A stretch of 49,587 nucleotides of DNA, from NCBI GenBank assembly GCA_937897985.1, contig CALCBD010000030.1:1-49587 (forward strand), given 5' to 3'. Shown one piece after another: positions 19,180 through 27,354 of this stretch. Position 1 is the first letter of the stretch. Every line of letters starts with the position of its first letter. Source of the stretch: an uncultured Paludibacter sp. (GTDB lineage: Bacteria > Bacteroidota > Bacteroidia > Bacteroidales > Paludibacteraceae). A program made the translations under genes and the position numbers. The notes below the pieces were generated by a model that was given only the letters and a program-made list of their open reading frames with translations, had not been told where the DNA came from and searched no databases.

Positions 19180-21687
19180 ATGACAACAAACTATTCGGAA
19201 CAGTTACACAACGTGCTGATATACAGCACTCAGGAAGCTGAGAGATTAGGGAACAATTATCTGGGACCCGAACATCTGTTGCTTGGCCTGCTAAGGAATG
19301 GTAAAGGACGAGCTGTTGAAATCCTCAACGAAGCCAATGTAAATATAAACAAAGTGAAACAATTTATCGAAAGTCAGATTCGTACCGACAGGGAACCTGA
19401 CGGACTTGAGTTGCAGGTTTTAAAAAGCACCGAACGCATAAAAAAAATAATGGAACTTGAAAGCCGGTCACTTGCAGTGGAAGTAACCGATACCGAACAT
19501 CTGTTGCTTGCGATTTTAAAAGACAAAAACAATCTTGCAGTGGAAAGCCTGAACAATGAACATCTCACGTACGAACAGGTTAAATCGATGATAGAAAATC
19601 CGGGTAACACTCCTATGATGGGTTCTGATTTTCAGGACGATGAAGATGAGGATGATCCGCGAAACAGACAAAAATCGGCTTCAAAACAATCAGCAAAACA
19701 ATCTGATACCCCTGCACTCGATTCATTCGGAGTCGACATTACAAAAGCTGCACTCGAAAGCCGGCTCGATCCAATTGTAGGGCGTGAAAAAGAAATTGAA
19801 CGTCTGGCACAAATTCTAAGCCGGCGTAAAAAAAACAATCCGGTACTGATAGGTGATCCCGGTGTTGGTAAATCAGCAATAGTCGAAGGGCTTGCACTGC
19901 GTATTATTCAACGAAGGGTTTCGCGCGTGCTTTTCGACAAAAGGGTTGTTTCGCTTGATATAGCTTCAATAGTGGCAGGCACAAAATACCGTGGACAATT
20001 CGAAGAGCGTATCAAGGCTATACTGAATGAGTTACAAAAAAATCCTGATGTTATACTGTTTATCGATGAGATTCATACCATTGTCGGGGCAGGTGGTGCG
20101 CCGGGGTCGCTTGATGCCGCCAATATGCTTAAACCTGCTTTGGCACGTGGTGAAATTCAGTGTGTTGGAGCAACTACACTGGACGAATACCGTCAGAGCA
20201 TCGAAAAAGATGGTGCACTTGAACGCCGCTTTCAGAAAGTAATGGTCGACCCTACCACTTATGAAGAGACACTTCAGATTCTCGAAAATATTCAGGACAG
20301 GTATGAATATCACCACAATGTGAGATATACACCCGAAGCCATAAAAGCCTGTGTTCGTCTGACCGAACGTTATATCACCGATCGGTGCTTTCCCGACAAG
20401 GCAATTGATGCTTTGGACGAAGCCGGATCACGTGTACACATTGGCACTGTTTCGGTTCCTGCTGAAATTGAGGAACTTGAAAAAAGAATTGAAGAACTGA
20501 AAAAGGAAAAAATAAAAGTTCTCAACGATCAGAAATACGAATTGGCAGGACCTATCCGCGATCAGGAAAAACAAACACAGTACATGCTCGAAGATGCGAT
20601 TAAACGCTGGGAGGAAGATGCTCAAAAACATCCGGAAACAGTTGACGAAGAACAGGTTGCCGAAGTAGTGGCGATGATGTCGGGCATTCCGGTACAACGA
20701 ATTGCTCAGGCTGAAGGATTGAAATTACGTCAAATGAAAGATACTCTTCAGGGAAAAGTAATCGGACAGGATGAAGCCGTAAACAAAATTGTAAAAGCCA
20801 TTCAAAGAAACAGAATAGGATTAAAAGACCCGAATAAACCAATTGGCTCGTTTATTTTTATCGGACCAACGGGTGTGGGCAAAACTCACTTAGCAAAAAT
20901 ACTTGCAGAATTTATGTTCGATTCGGCTGATTCACTGATCAGAGTTGATATGAGCGAATATATGGAAAAATTCAGTGTGTCGCGTTTAATCGGAGCACCT
21001 CCGGGATATGTAGGTTACGAAGAAGGTGGGCAACTTACCGAAAAAGTGAGGCGAAAACCTTACTCAATTATTCTTCTTGACGAAATTGAAAAAGCACATC
21101 CGGATGTTTTCAACATACTGCTTCAGGTAATGGACGAAGGCCGTTTAACCGATAGTCTGGGCAGAAGAATTGACTTCAAAAACACGATCATCATTATGAC
21201 TTCAAATGTCGGTACCCGACAACTGAAAGATTTTGGCAAAGGTGTTGGTTTCAATACAGCACCGGACGTGGCAATGGATTCGGAATTCTCACGCGGTGTG
21301 ATACAAAAGGCACTGAACCGTACTTTTGCACCGGAATTTCTGAACAGGGTTGATGACGTCATTATGTTCGATCAGTTGAGTCGCGATGCCATTAAAAGCA
21401 TTATTGATCTTGAACTGAAAGGCTTATTCGGTCGGGTTACTGCCATGGGTTACACACTTGAACTCTCAGCAGAAGCTAAGGATTTTATCGCCGATAAAGG
21501 CTATGATGTTCAGTTTGGAGCCCGACCATTGAAACGTGCCATTCAGCACTACCTTGAAGATCAGCTTGCTGATATCGTCCTGTCAGGCGAACCCGAACCC
21601 GGTGACACCATTTTAATGGAACTGAATGACGAAACCAAAGAAATCAAAGCAAGGATAGTTAAACCTACAAAAGAATTGAATTTATAA
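19180..21687 (+). CDS. clpC: ClpC-type AAA+ chaperone/protease ATPase
   Basis: An 835-aa Hsp100 unfoldase that feeds substrates to ClpP. In order: Clp N-domain with two repeats (about 4-140), an acidic linker, AAA+ domain 1 with Walker A GDPGVGKS (225-232), a middle segment with a UVR-like coiled coil (about 425-465, EELEKRIEELKKEK then AGPIRDQEK), AAA+ domain 2 with Walker A GPTGVGKT (562-569), and a D2-small domain. The short middle domain marks ClpC rather than ClpB. It has its own promoter and terminator, and it forms the left chromosomal border of the phage-like element. Confidence 0.96.
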   Translation: MTTNYSEQLHNVLIYSTQEAERLGNNYLGPEHLLLGLLRNGKGRAVEILNEANVNINKVKQFIESQIRTDREPDGLELQVLKSTERIKKIMELESRSLAVEVTDTEHLLLAILKDKNNLAVESLNNEHLTYEQVKSMIENPGNTPMMGSDFQDDEDEDDPRNRQKSASKQSAKQSDTPALDSFGVDITKAALESRLDPIVGREKEIERLAQILSRRKKNNPVLIGDPGVGKSAIVEGLALRIIQRRVSRVLFDKRVVSLDIASIVAGTKYRGQFEERIKAILNELQKNPDVILFIDEIHTIVGAGGAPGSLDAANMLKPALARGEIQCVGATTLDEYRQSIEKDGALERRFQKVMVDPTTYEETLQILENIQDRYEYHHNVRYTPEAIKACVRLTERYITDRCFPDKAIDALDEAGSRVHIGTVSVPAEIEELEKRIEELKKEKIKVLNDQKYELAGPIRDQEKQTQYMLEDAIKRWEEDAQKHPETVDEEQVAEVVAMMSGIPVQRIAQAEGLKLRQMKDTLQGKVIGQDEAVNKIVKAIQRNRIGLKDPNKPIGSFIFIGPTGVGKTHLAKILAEFMFDSADSLIRVDMSEYMEKFSVSRLIGAPPGYVGYEEGGQLTEKVRRKPYSIILLDEIEKAHPDVFNILLQVMDEGRLTDSLGRRIDFKNTIIIMTSNVGTRQLKDFGKGVGFNTAPDVAMDSEFSRGVIQKALNRTFAPEFLNRVDDVIMFDQLSRDAIKSIIDLELKGLFGRVTAMGYTLELSAEAKDFIADKGYDVQFGARPLKRAIQHYLEDQLADIVLSGEPEPGDTILMELNDETKEIKARIVKPTKELNL

Positions 21688-21788
21688 ATAATCTGAATCG
21701 AAATAATATTCAAAGAACAATTCCGGAAATCCTTATAAGTTGAAAGAAAATCGGACTTTTCAATATATTTCAAATTCAAGCAATAAAT

Positions 21789-21822
21789 AAAAGCCTGTAA
21801 ATCATTAATTTTACAGGCTTTT
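21789..21822 (+). terminator. Terminator of clpC
   Basis: Perfect inverted repeat AAAAGCCTGTAAA / TTTACAGGCTTTT with an 8-nt loop, about 100 bp past the clpC stop. The T-run ending the right arm gives a U tail. The symmetry lets it work on both strands. Confidence 0.85.
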
Positions 21823-21843
21823 ACTCATTTTTGATATTAAAAA

Positions 21844-21860
21844 AGTGGAGCTGGAGGGAA
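21844..21860 (-). other. Candidate attachment-site remnant resembling the 3' end of tmRNA
   Basis: On the minus strand this reads TTCCCTCCAGCTCCACT followed by six T. The CAGCTCCA core is the universal acceptor 3' strand of tmRNA (ssrA), and a preceding TTCCCT fits its T-arm, but the rest of the gene is absent. It sits exactly between clpC and the phage-like repressor, with its 3' side toward the chromosome, as expected for the att site that retains only the gene end. No second copy is in the window, so the assignment stays tentative. Confidence 0.45.
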
Positions 21861-21949
21861 ACCCTACTGCTCTATATATCATTAGTAATCAAATTGTTTA
21901 ATTTTGTCTATTTTGTCTGTTTGTGTATATCTGTCTATTTTTGTATTAA

Positions 21950-22324
21950 TTATATCTTATTTTCGGCAACATTGAGAGCCGGCACATCTTGCATGGTATA
22001 GTTGCCCCGCGTGTTTTCTTCATAAATCCTTAACCTCTCTTTTAATTCTCCATTTTCCCTAACTACTTCTTCAAATCGATTTAGTATGTATTCATTTCCG
22101 TCAGTTATTTTGATGGGAGATACATATTCATGCTTTTCATTAATTAACTCCGTTATAGTAACTTTCAAAAAATCAGCTATTTTATATAGTGATTCTAACG
22201 ATATAGTATTATTCGCTATAGATTTATGTAGCCCTGTATCACTTATACTACAGTGATTAGCGATTTCTCGAATCGATTTATTTTTAAGTTCGGCTATCCT
22301 CTTGATATTTTGTAAATTATACAT
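21950..22324 (-). CDS. XRE-family repressor-like regulator
   Basis: A 124-aa protein. The N-terminal helix-turn-helix is at about residues 8-62 (SIREIANHCSISDTGLHKSI, then LESLYKIADFLKVTITELI), and a short C-terminal coiled coil (about 78-105) probably dimerises it. It is transcribed away from the early operon, with 109 bp between them that contain palindromes and a promoter: the classic layout of a phage CI-type switch. It lacks a self-cleaving peptidase domain, so induction would need another route, such as an antirepressor or Clp proteolysis. Confidence 0.85.
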   Translation of the reverse strand: MYNLQNIKRIAELKNKSIREIANHCSISDTGLHKSIANNTISLESLYKIADFLKVTITELINEKHEYVSPIKITDGNEYILNRFEEVVRENGELKERLRIYEENTRGNYTMQDVPALNVAENKI

Positions 22325-22354
22325 TGGTGTGAAAATATTAATATATTTTAACTG

Positions 22355-22393
22355 TCATATATGATACACTATATAGAAATTATGCTACATTTG
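22355..22393 (+). promoter_or_regulatory. Early promoter with operator palindromes
   Basis: TACATTTG at 22386-22393 fits the -7 box; the transcript would start near 22400, about 35 nt before the first early gene. Two palindromes lie over the -33 region and spacer: TCATATATGA (22355-22364) and CTATATAG (22369-22376). They are good candidate binding sites for the divergent XRE repressor. Confidence 0.55.
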
Positions 22394-22433
22394 CAGCACT
22401 AATATAGTAATTAAATCTATTATAGTTTTAAAA

Positions 22434-22661
22434 ATGGATATAAAACAGAGAATTTTAAGGTTTATCACTTATTACGCTACACAGGAAAAAGGTGAAAAAA
22501 CTTTACTTAAAAATGCTATTTCAACAAAATGTGATTTCAATGGAGGAACTTTTGATTTCAGAAAGAAAAAAATGAAATACTCAGAAGCGGAATTGGATGC
22601 AATTGAATTAATTGTTGAAAAACACAAAAAAGGAGAATTAGAAAATGTTGAAATACTTTGA
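22434..22661 (+). CDS. Small hypothetical protein, first early gene
   Basis: A 75-aa charged, mostly helical protein (KQRILRFITYYATQEKG at the start, acidic and lysine-rich end). No family recognised. It is the first gene after the early promoter and overlaps the LuxR-type gene by 17 bp. The N-terminal segment resembles the start of small winged-helix proteins, but this is weak. In phages this position often holds a Cro-like or excision protein. Confidence 0.6.
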   Translation: MDIKQRILRFITYYATQEKGEKTLLKNAISTKCDFNGGTFDFRKKKMKYSEAELDAIELIVEKHKKGELENVEIL

Positions 22662-23202
22662 ATTTAATGTACGACCGGCTGGAGTTATAGAAGTAAGGCA
22701 TTATGATGAACCGATTTTTATTCTTCAGGAAAATAACCGGGATTTGATATCAGCACTATACAGTGAAATACGTGAGCGATATCCTGAAGCTTATTCTGAG
22801 CTACTACCCAGATACAAAGATTCTCTTCAAAACATGTGGTATTTTGAATTTCGTGTTGTTTGCGGATTTATTAAATGCAATTGGGCAGTATTTGATAACA
22901 AGTGGGACATCGACGAAAATGGTGATTGGAATTTTGAATTTCATATATGCCCAATGAGTGGAGAATGCCGGAGTGAGAATAAGATTTGCAATCCAAAAGA
23001 AAAACTTCCGCTCAGTGATGCTGAGATCCGGATTATTAAAATGATAGCAATAGGTAAAAAAGTAAATGAAATTGCTGAAAGACTTTGCAATTCTCCAAAA
23101 ACAGTTGAAGCTCATGTATATAATATAAACAAAAAATTAGGTACTGATAGTAATGCTCAACTTAGCGACTATTGTCACCGGAAAAAATTGTTGGATCCTT
23201 AG
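22645..23202 (+). CDS. LuxR-type HTH transcriptional regulator
   Basis: A 185-aa protein with a C-terminal LuxR/FixJ-type helix-turn-helix at about residues 122-180 (LSDAEIRIIKMIAIGKKVNEI, then SPKTVEAHVYNINKKLG). The N-terminal half (1-115) is acidic and aromatic and matches no sensor domain I know. It has Cys residues in HICPMSGECRSENKICNP that might bind metal. It is the second early gene and could activate later element genes. A structured RNA or terminator follows directly. Confidence 0.8.
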   Translation: MLKYFEFNVRPAGVIEVRHYDEPIFILQENNRDLISALYSEIRERYPEAYSELLPRYKDSLQNMWYFEFRVVCGFIKCNWAVFDNKWDIDENGDWNFEFHICPMSGECRSENKICNPKEKLPLSDAEIRIIKMIAIGKKVNEIAERLCNSPKTVEAHVYNINKKLGTDSNAQLSDYCHRKKLLDP

Positions 23203-23214
23203 TTATATACTTTA

Positions 23215-23300
23215 AAAAAGAATAGATGGATATCTCCGTAAGGATTATCAGCTGACATAGAATTATCGCGCTTCACAGCCCTAGGACATCTATTCTTTTT
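23215..23300 (+). ncRNA. Structured intergenic RNA or terminator with three-way junction
   Basis: A perfect 14-bp inverted repeat (23215-23228 with 23287-23300) encloses 58 nt. Inside, 23229-23249 folds as GATA..TCC-GTAA-GGA.TATC with a GNRA-type loop, and GCTG (23251-23254) can pair with CAGC (23276-23279). The outer stem ends in five T and could act as a terminator for the LuxR-type gene, but the internal structure is more than a terminator needs. I do not recognise a known RNA class. Confidence 0.45.
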
Positions 23301-23360
23301 ACTTGCTTCCACCTGAATAAATATTTGTATAATTTGAATTAACCATAAAAAAATAAATAT

Positions 23361-23636
23361 ATGTCAAACAAGAAAGTAATAATCCGAGTAAAGAATAATA
23401 ACAGAAAGGTTCATATTCTTTCTCCGGTGAAAGATTCTCTTCACTCAAGTTTATTATCCGATCGCATGGATAAACTGCCCTACCTGAAAGTTTTTGAGCG
23501 TATTTACTATGCAAAGTGTAATTATTGTCTTATCAAATGCAACACAATACCAGCTCTGTTCACAATTGAAAAGTTACATGATGATCTGGATAAAATGTCG
23601 GATTTAATATTACATGAAAGTGATGAAACAAAATAA
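23361..23636 (+). CDS. Small hypothetical protein
   Basis: A 91-aa basic protein with no family I recognise. A Lys/Arg-rich N-terminus (KKVIIRVKNNNRKVH) precedes YAKCNYCLIKC, a CxxC...C pattern that could bind a metal. The C-terminal part is acidic. It is the first gene after the structured intergenic RNA and overlaps the next gene by 23 bp, so translation is probably coupled. Confidence 0.6.
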   Translation: MSNKKVIIRVKNNNRKVHILSPVKDSLHSSLLSDRMDKLPYLKVFERIYYAKCNYCLIKCNTIPALFTIEKLHDDLDKMSDLILHESDETK

Positions 23637-24153
23637 GTTTATTGAAAATTCTCCCGAAGATATAAAGTCAGTAGTTGATGGAAGCATTGATTTATTTTAT
23701 GATAAATCGGATCTTAATCATGTCAATGTGAATCCCAATAACTGGAGTTTATATCCTGACATAAAAAACGCCCTGGTGAATATTGAAGATAACAAGAATT
23801 TGATAATTGCAAGTCCGAAATTTAAAGTAGGAAACACATATCAATATTCCGAAAAAATCTGGATTGAAATTATTGACGCCACGCTACTTCGCTTAGAGGA
23901 AATGAATGAATCAGATGCTATTCGAACCGGCATCACCAAAACCGAAAAAGGGTACAAACATTACTGCCCAAACAAACTCTTCCCTGCAAAAATATTGAGT
24001 AAACAGGAACCGGGATTTCCATACATGCAAGATGCAAGAAGTTCATTTTTTACAAAATGGATTGACAAACACGGGCTACTTGATGTAAGCATTAACCCAT
24101 GGATCTGGAGATATGAATTTAAAATTAATATTAACCGTACTTTTCCCAACTAA
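23614..24153 (+). CDS. ASCH-like phage protein
   Basis: A 179-aa protein. Its C-terminal third (SFFTKWIDKHG, then INPWIWRYEFK) matches the end of phage ASCH proteins, where the pattern is S.F..W.....NPWVWVYEF, and FKVGNTYQYSEKIWIE resembles their VGD.LWVRE strand. ASCH domains belong to the PUA-like fold and are thought to bind RNA or modified nucleotides. A second, longer ASCH protein is encoded at 28051. The start may instead be the ATG at 23623. Confidence 0.6.
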   Translation: MKVMKQNKFIENSPEDIKSVVDGSIDLFYDKSDLNHVNVNPNNWSLYPDIKNALVNIEDNKNLIIASPKFKVGNTYQYSEKIWIEIIDATLLRLEEMNESDAIRTGITKTEKGYKHYCPNKLFPAKILSKQEPGFPYMQDARSSFFTKWIDKHGLLDVSINPWIWRYEFKININRTFPN

Positions 24154-24154
24154 C

Positions 24155-24340
24155 ATGAGAGCATACAGAATACAACAACCGGAGTCAAAAACAGACTATT
24201 ACACGACCGATTTTATGGATATATGGACAGAGCTTGAGAGTTCTGTAGTTACTGTTCAGATAACGCCACTTGATGTTACAGTTGCTGAATTTCATGAACT
24301 TATAAAAAACAATATTAATGGACCCGAAAAAATTGATTAA
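24155..24340 (+). CDS. Small hypothetical protein
   Basis: A 61-aa protein with no recognised family (starts MRAYRIQQP). I chose ATG 24155, which follows the previous stop by one base; an upstream in-frame start would overlap the preceding gene by about 40 bp. It overlaps the next gene by 23 bp. Confidence 0.55.
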   Translation: MRAYRIQQPESKTDYYTTDFMDIWTELESSVVTVQITPLDVTVAEFHELIKNNINGPEKID

Positions 24341-24500
24341 GGATCAGGAATATGTTTATAAACAAATAAATGGAGAAGAAATTAAAGTTTTATACTTATA
24401 TGAAACGATTAACTACTACACATTTATTGGCAAAAATGAAATCATAAGATTAACTCCATCAAACGTAACCACACAAATATATGCAAGCAAAATGGAATGA
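24318..24500 (+). CDS. Small hypothetical protein
   Basis: A 60-aa protein, mostly beta by appearance (EYVYKQINGEEIKVLYLYE, then FIGKNEIIRLTPSNV), which could be a small SH3-like barrel. No family recognised. It overlaps both neighbours by about 20 bp, as expected for translationally coupled early phage genes. Confidence 0.55.
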   Translation: MDPKKLIKDQEYVYKQINGEEIKVLYLYETINYYTFIGKNEIIRLTPSNVTTQIYASKME

Positions 24501-24948
24501 ATACTGGAAACAGTTGGAATTAGTTGATAAAGAGCTGACTGACTTTTTAGAAAACGGATGCTTAAGTACAATTGCAACTGCAAAAGCCAAAAAATTTATA
24601 AGTGCCTGGAACAAGCAGAAGAAACTTGCCGACGAAATGGATCTCTATATTTCACCTGTCGAGGCAATACAGGTAAAGATACCATTCAAAAGCAAAGCAT
24701 TTGAAGAAATGTGGATTCGCTGGAAAGAATATTTAAGTGAGCAACACGGACAAATACTCCGGACCCGATCGGAGATATCTGCACTCGAACATCTTGAAAA
24801 AATATCAAAATCAAATGACGCCAGGGCAATTGAATTTTTAAGATATGCAATGGCTAACCGTTACCGGAATTTCTTTGCAATTGATGAAAAAGATAGTGGA
24901 TTACCTCCGGTGGCCGAAGTTGAAGTTAAAAAAAGTGATTGGGATTAA
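24481..24948 (+). CDS. Phage protein, probable replication accessory
   Basis: A 155-aa protein. The segment FEEMWIRWKEYLSEQHG followed by a Ser/Glu-rich helix and FLRYAMANRYRNFF resembles a helical domain often found in phage replication initiators or beside helicase loaders (pattern F..mW..W..Yk.......S...a...L......A...i..si.n.W..ff). A DnaC-like loader lies two genes downstream, which supports a replication role. The assignment rests on this pattern only. Confidence 0.55.
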   Translation: MQAKWNEYWKQLELVDKELTDFLENGCLSTIATAKAKKFISAWNKQKKLADEMDLYISPVEAIQVKIPFKSKAFEEMWIRWKEYLSEQHGQILRTRSEISALEHLEKISKSNDARAIEFLRYAMANRYRNFFAIDEKDSGLPPVAEVEVKKSDWD

Positions 24949-24959
24949 AATTGAAAATT

Positions 24960-25292
24960 ATGGAAACAAATGATTTAACATATTGCGTATCAGCAGATGA
25001 GAATATTGTTGCAATTCATCAAAATTCGTACTGGTTTATACGCAGTAACAATGGATGTTACAAATGCGAATTAAGTAAAGATTGTTGTAAAATATCAAGT
25101 ATCAAAGGAGAAAATGAGTTTCCTTTCCCTTGTTTAAGTGACAATCGAATTGATAAACGTAATGGTTTATTTTTGAGTAACGATACTATTCATCGACGCT
25201 CATTAAAATTTTTATTCATTATGATAATCGCTTTCATCTTAATTCTCATCGTGTTAATTTTCGTACTTACACCAAACTTTTTAGTAAAATAA
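24960..25292 (+). CDS. Small membrane protein of unknown function
   Basis: A 110-aa protein with a cysteine-containing N-terminal domain (CYKCELSKDCCKI) and a single C-terminal membrane segment (about residues 83-105, FLFIMIIAFILILIVLIFVL). The topology suggests a tail-anchored protein with its domain in the cytoplasm. I use ATG 24960; an in-frame start 21 bp upstream would overlap the preceding gene. No family recognised. A membrane-anchored early phage protein might act in superinfection exclusion, which is speculative. Confidence 0.55.
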   Translation: METNDLTYCVSADENIVAIHQNSYWFIRSNNGCYKCELSKDCCKISSIKGENEFPFPCLSDNRIDKRNGLFLSNDTIHRRSLKFLFIMIIAFILILIVLIFVLTPNFLVK

Positions 25293-25293
25293 A

Positions 25294-25974
25294 ATGACAG
25301 AAGAATTAAAAACAGTACTCGATCGTGCTAAAAAACAAACAGTAAAGGCCGCACGGGATATATACAATTTTCGCGCCTCATTTACGGGCGAAGATTTTAA
25401 AGAATTGTTCATACATCGTGCAGAACTGGCAATGATTGAGCATCGTACTCCTGGCAAATTTGAAATTGATGACAATAACCGTGACACTCTTAATTTGATG
25501 TTTTACTACACTGTACGCACTCATCCGGAACTTATTAACCCAAATATAGGTGTGATATTAACCGGAAAATTCGGCTGTGGCAAATCAATAATGATGTCAG
25601 CATTTTGCAAAGTATTGAACGATCTTATCCTTACCGACGGAAAAATAGAAGAGGTTCATGCAATAGCATTGAGTGAGATGATTAAATCAGATGGCATATT
25701 ACCATGGGCAAAAAAACCATTACTTATTCAGGATATGGGAATGGAAGAACCTGTTGTTAATTCATACGGAAACAAATTTAATCCAATTGGAAATCTTTTG
25801 GCTGTTCGTGCTGAATATGGAGCATTGACATTTGGAAGTACAAATAAAAAATGGCAATCGCTCAATGATCACTACAGCAATTATGTTGGCAACCGAGCTA
25901 AAGAACATGTCAACTTTATACCGCTGAAAGGAGAAAGCCGACGTAAAGATTTTGTAAACAAAGAGGCAAAGTAA
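25294..25974 (+). CDS. DnaC-like helicase-loader ATPase
   Basis: A 226-aa AAA+ ATPase. Walker A is GKFGCGKS (91-98), the Walker B-like strand is PLLIQDMGME, and a sensor-1 region reads LTFGSTNK, all in the order found in DnaC/IstB-like loaders. It would load a replicative helicase on element DNA. The N-terminal 60 residues would bind the helicase. It starts one base after the previous stop and lies in the same operon as the VapE-like helicase gene, forming the replication module. Confidence 0.8.
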   Translation: MTEELKTVLDRAKKQTVKAARDIYNFRASFTGEDFKELFIHRAELAMIEHRTPGKFEIDDNNRDTLNLMFYYTVRTHPELINPNIGVILTGKFGCGKSIMMSAFCKVLNDLILTDGKIEEVHAIALSEMIKSDGILPWAKKPLLIQDMGMEEPVVNSYGNKFNPIGNLLAVRAEYGALTFGSTNKKWQSLNDHYSNYVGNRAKEHVNFIPLKGESRRKDFVNKEAK

Positions 25975-25976
25975 CT

Positions 25977-26774
25977 ATGCAAAATAATTGGACTGAATCA
26001 GAAATCAATTTGCTTAAATCCAACTATAAAGATAAAAGCAAAGAAGAAATGTTGGAATTGCTTCCAAACAAAAATGCTTTAGAAATCAGAACTAAAGCTA
26101 AAAAATTAGGGGTTAAGAAAAATAATTATTTCCGTTTAACGGATAAACAGAAACTACGAATCAATGAAATTTATGCAAATACACGTACTGAAGACATTGC
26201 CATAGAACTTCGATGCACTAATTATTGTATTTATAGATATGCACATGTAAATGGGCTCCGCAAAAATCCTGAATTTATTAAAAGTAACGCCAAAGCAAAT
26301 TTTACTCAAGATCATCCCGGAAGAAAAACAGTTTTTAAGAATAAAAATGTTCCTTTTAATGAAGGCAAAAAACAAATTGAATATATGTCTCCGGAAGCAA
26401 TAGAGCGAACCAAAGCAACCCGTTTTAAGCCTGGGCAGGAAATATGGAACCGAAAACCAATAGGATATGAAAGAGTTGACAAATATGGATATATACGGAT
26501 TAAAACTGAAGAACCAAATGGTTTCAGGTATAAACATCATGTTGAATACGAAAAACATTATGGTCCGATACCAAAAGGTTATAACGTTCAGTTCCGGAAT
26601 AGAATAAGAACCGATTGTACTCCTGAAAACTTATATCTGATTTCACGACGTGATCAGCTCCTTAACGAAAACGGAATAATGGCTATACCTGAGGAATTAA
26701 AACCGACATATGCGGCATTACGAACCCTTAGAAAAACAATTAAAAAACATGAGCAAAAACAAAAATCCAATTAA
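25977..26774 (+). CDS. HNH endonuclease with N-terminal SANT-like DNA-binding region
   Basis: A 265-aa protein. The N-terminus (NWTESEINLLKSNYKDKS, then ALEIRTKAKKLGV) resembles SANT/Myb-like DNA-binding regions of phage HNH proteins. The C-terminal HNH_3-like part has KHHVEYEKHYGPIPKGYNVQF and CTPENLYLISR. The loop that normally carries Asp/Asn reads RNRIRTD, so an active-site position may have changed. In phages such enzymes are free-standing homing nucleases or help packaging. It lies between the helicase loader and small early genes. Confidence 0.82.
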   Translation: MQNNWTESEINLLKSNYKDKSKEEMLELLPNKNALEIRTKAKKLGVKKNNYFRLTDKQKLRINEIYANTRTEDIAIELRCTNYCIYRYAHVNGLRKNPEFIKSNAKANFTQDHPGRKTVFKNKNVPFNEGKKQIEYMSPEAIERTKATRFKPGQEIWNRKPIGYERVDKYGYIRIKTEEPNGFRYKHHVEYEKHYGPIPKGYNVQFRNRIRTDCTPENLYLISRRDQLLNENGIMAIPEELKPTYAALRTLRKTIKKHEQKQKSN

Positions 26775-27045
26775 TCTCGACACACTCAACAATTATTTGT
26801 TTGAGACAATCGAGATGCTGAAAAACAACTCAGATCCGGAAGCTTCCGAAAATGAAAAAATTGATGTAGAAGCGGCAAAAACAATTGCCGATCTTGGTAA
26901 GGTTGCCGTTGACGGCTTCAGAGTAAAAGCATCAGTTTTGAGCATGATTGCCAAAAGCGATATCCTTTCAAAAGAACTAACAGATGCAGCTGTAGCCGGA
27001 GGATTTATACCAAAATCTGATGACCAAAAAGCAATAACAAACTAA
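26749..27045 (+). CDS. Small conserved phage protein
   Basis: A 98-aa helical protein. I use the ATG at 26749, which overlaps the HNH gene's 3' end; the sequence beginning NPINLDTLNNYLFETIEML resembles a small protein I have seen in Bacteroidota prophages near replication genes (pattern I.LDT.NNYLFE..E.L). The middle (VEAAKTIADLGKVAVDGFRV) is a predicted helix. No function is known. Confidence 0.6.
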   Translation: MSKNKNPINLDTLNNYLFETIEMLKNNSDPEASENEKIDVEAAKTIADLGKVAVDGFRVKASVLSMIAKSDILSKELTDAAVAGGFIPKSDDQKAITN

Positions 27046-27055
27046 ATTTAATCAA

Positions 27056-27325
27056 ATGAAAGTATTCAAATTTTACTATGACGATTGTCATACAGCAATT
27101 TCCGGAAAAGATGAACTGCAAGCACGTGAGTTTTTTGAAGAATATGTAGGCAATCCTGAAACTGACAAAATTGAAGAGATCCAGGAGTCGGAATGGGATA
27201 ACAGGTTTATCAACATTTATCCGGATAACGATAGAAGTAAAAAACCATTTAAGGTATCAATTCGTGAATGTCTTGAAGATACTCCGACAATGATATTTTC
27301 AAATGACAGTGACTTAACAGAATAA
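27056..27325 (+). CDS. Small acidic hypothetical protein
   Basis: An 89-aa acidic protein (FEEYVGNPETDKIEEIQESEW) with no recognised family. The strongly acidic, small nature is compatible with a DNA-mimic or inhibitor protein of a phage early region, but nothing shows this directly. The gene ends 26 bp before the next start, which has a distinctive leader. Confidence 0.55.
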   Translation: MKVFKFYYDDCHTAISGKDELQAREFFEEYVGNPETDKIEEIQESEWDNRFINIYPDNDRSKKPFKVSIRECLEDTPTMIFSNDSDLTE

Positions 27326-27336
27326 ACAATAACAAA

Positions 27337-27354
27337 TTAATTTTTAAGCAAATG
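27337..27354 (+). promoter_or_regulatory. Shared translation leader (copy 1)
   Basis: TTAATTTTTAAGCA followed closely by an ATG (27352). The same 14 nt precede the starts at 41316 and 41824. Such A/T-rich leaders replace Shine-Dalgarno sites in Bacteroidota, but exact reuse in two gene blocks is notable. Confidence 0.5.

Noticed and set aside
21844..21900. A complete tRNA or tmRNA gene
   Set aside because: Only about 17 nt resemble the 3' end of tmRNA; the T-loop and all upstream parts are missing.
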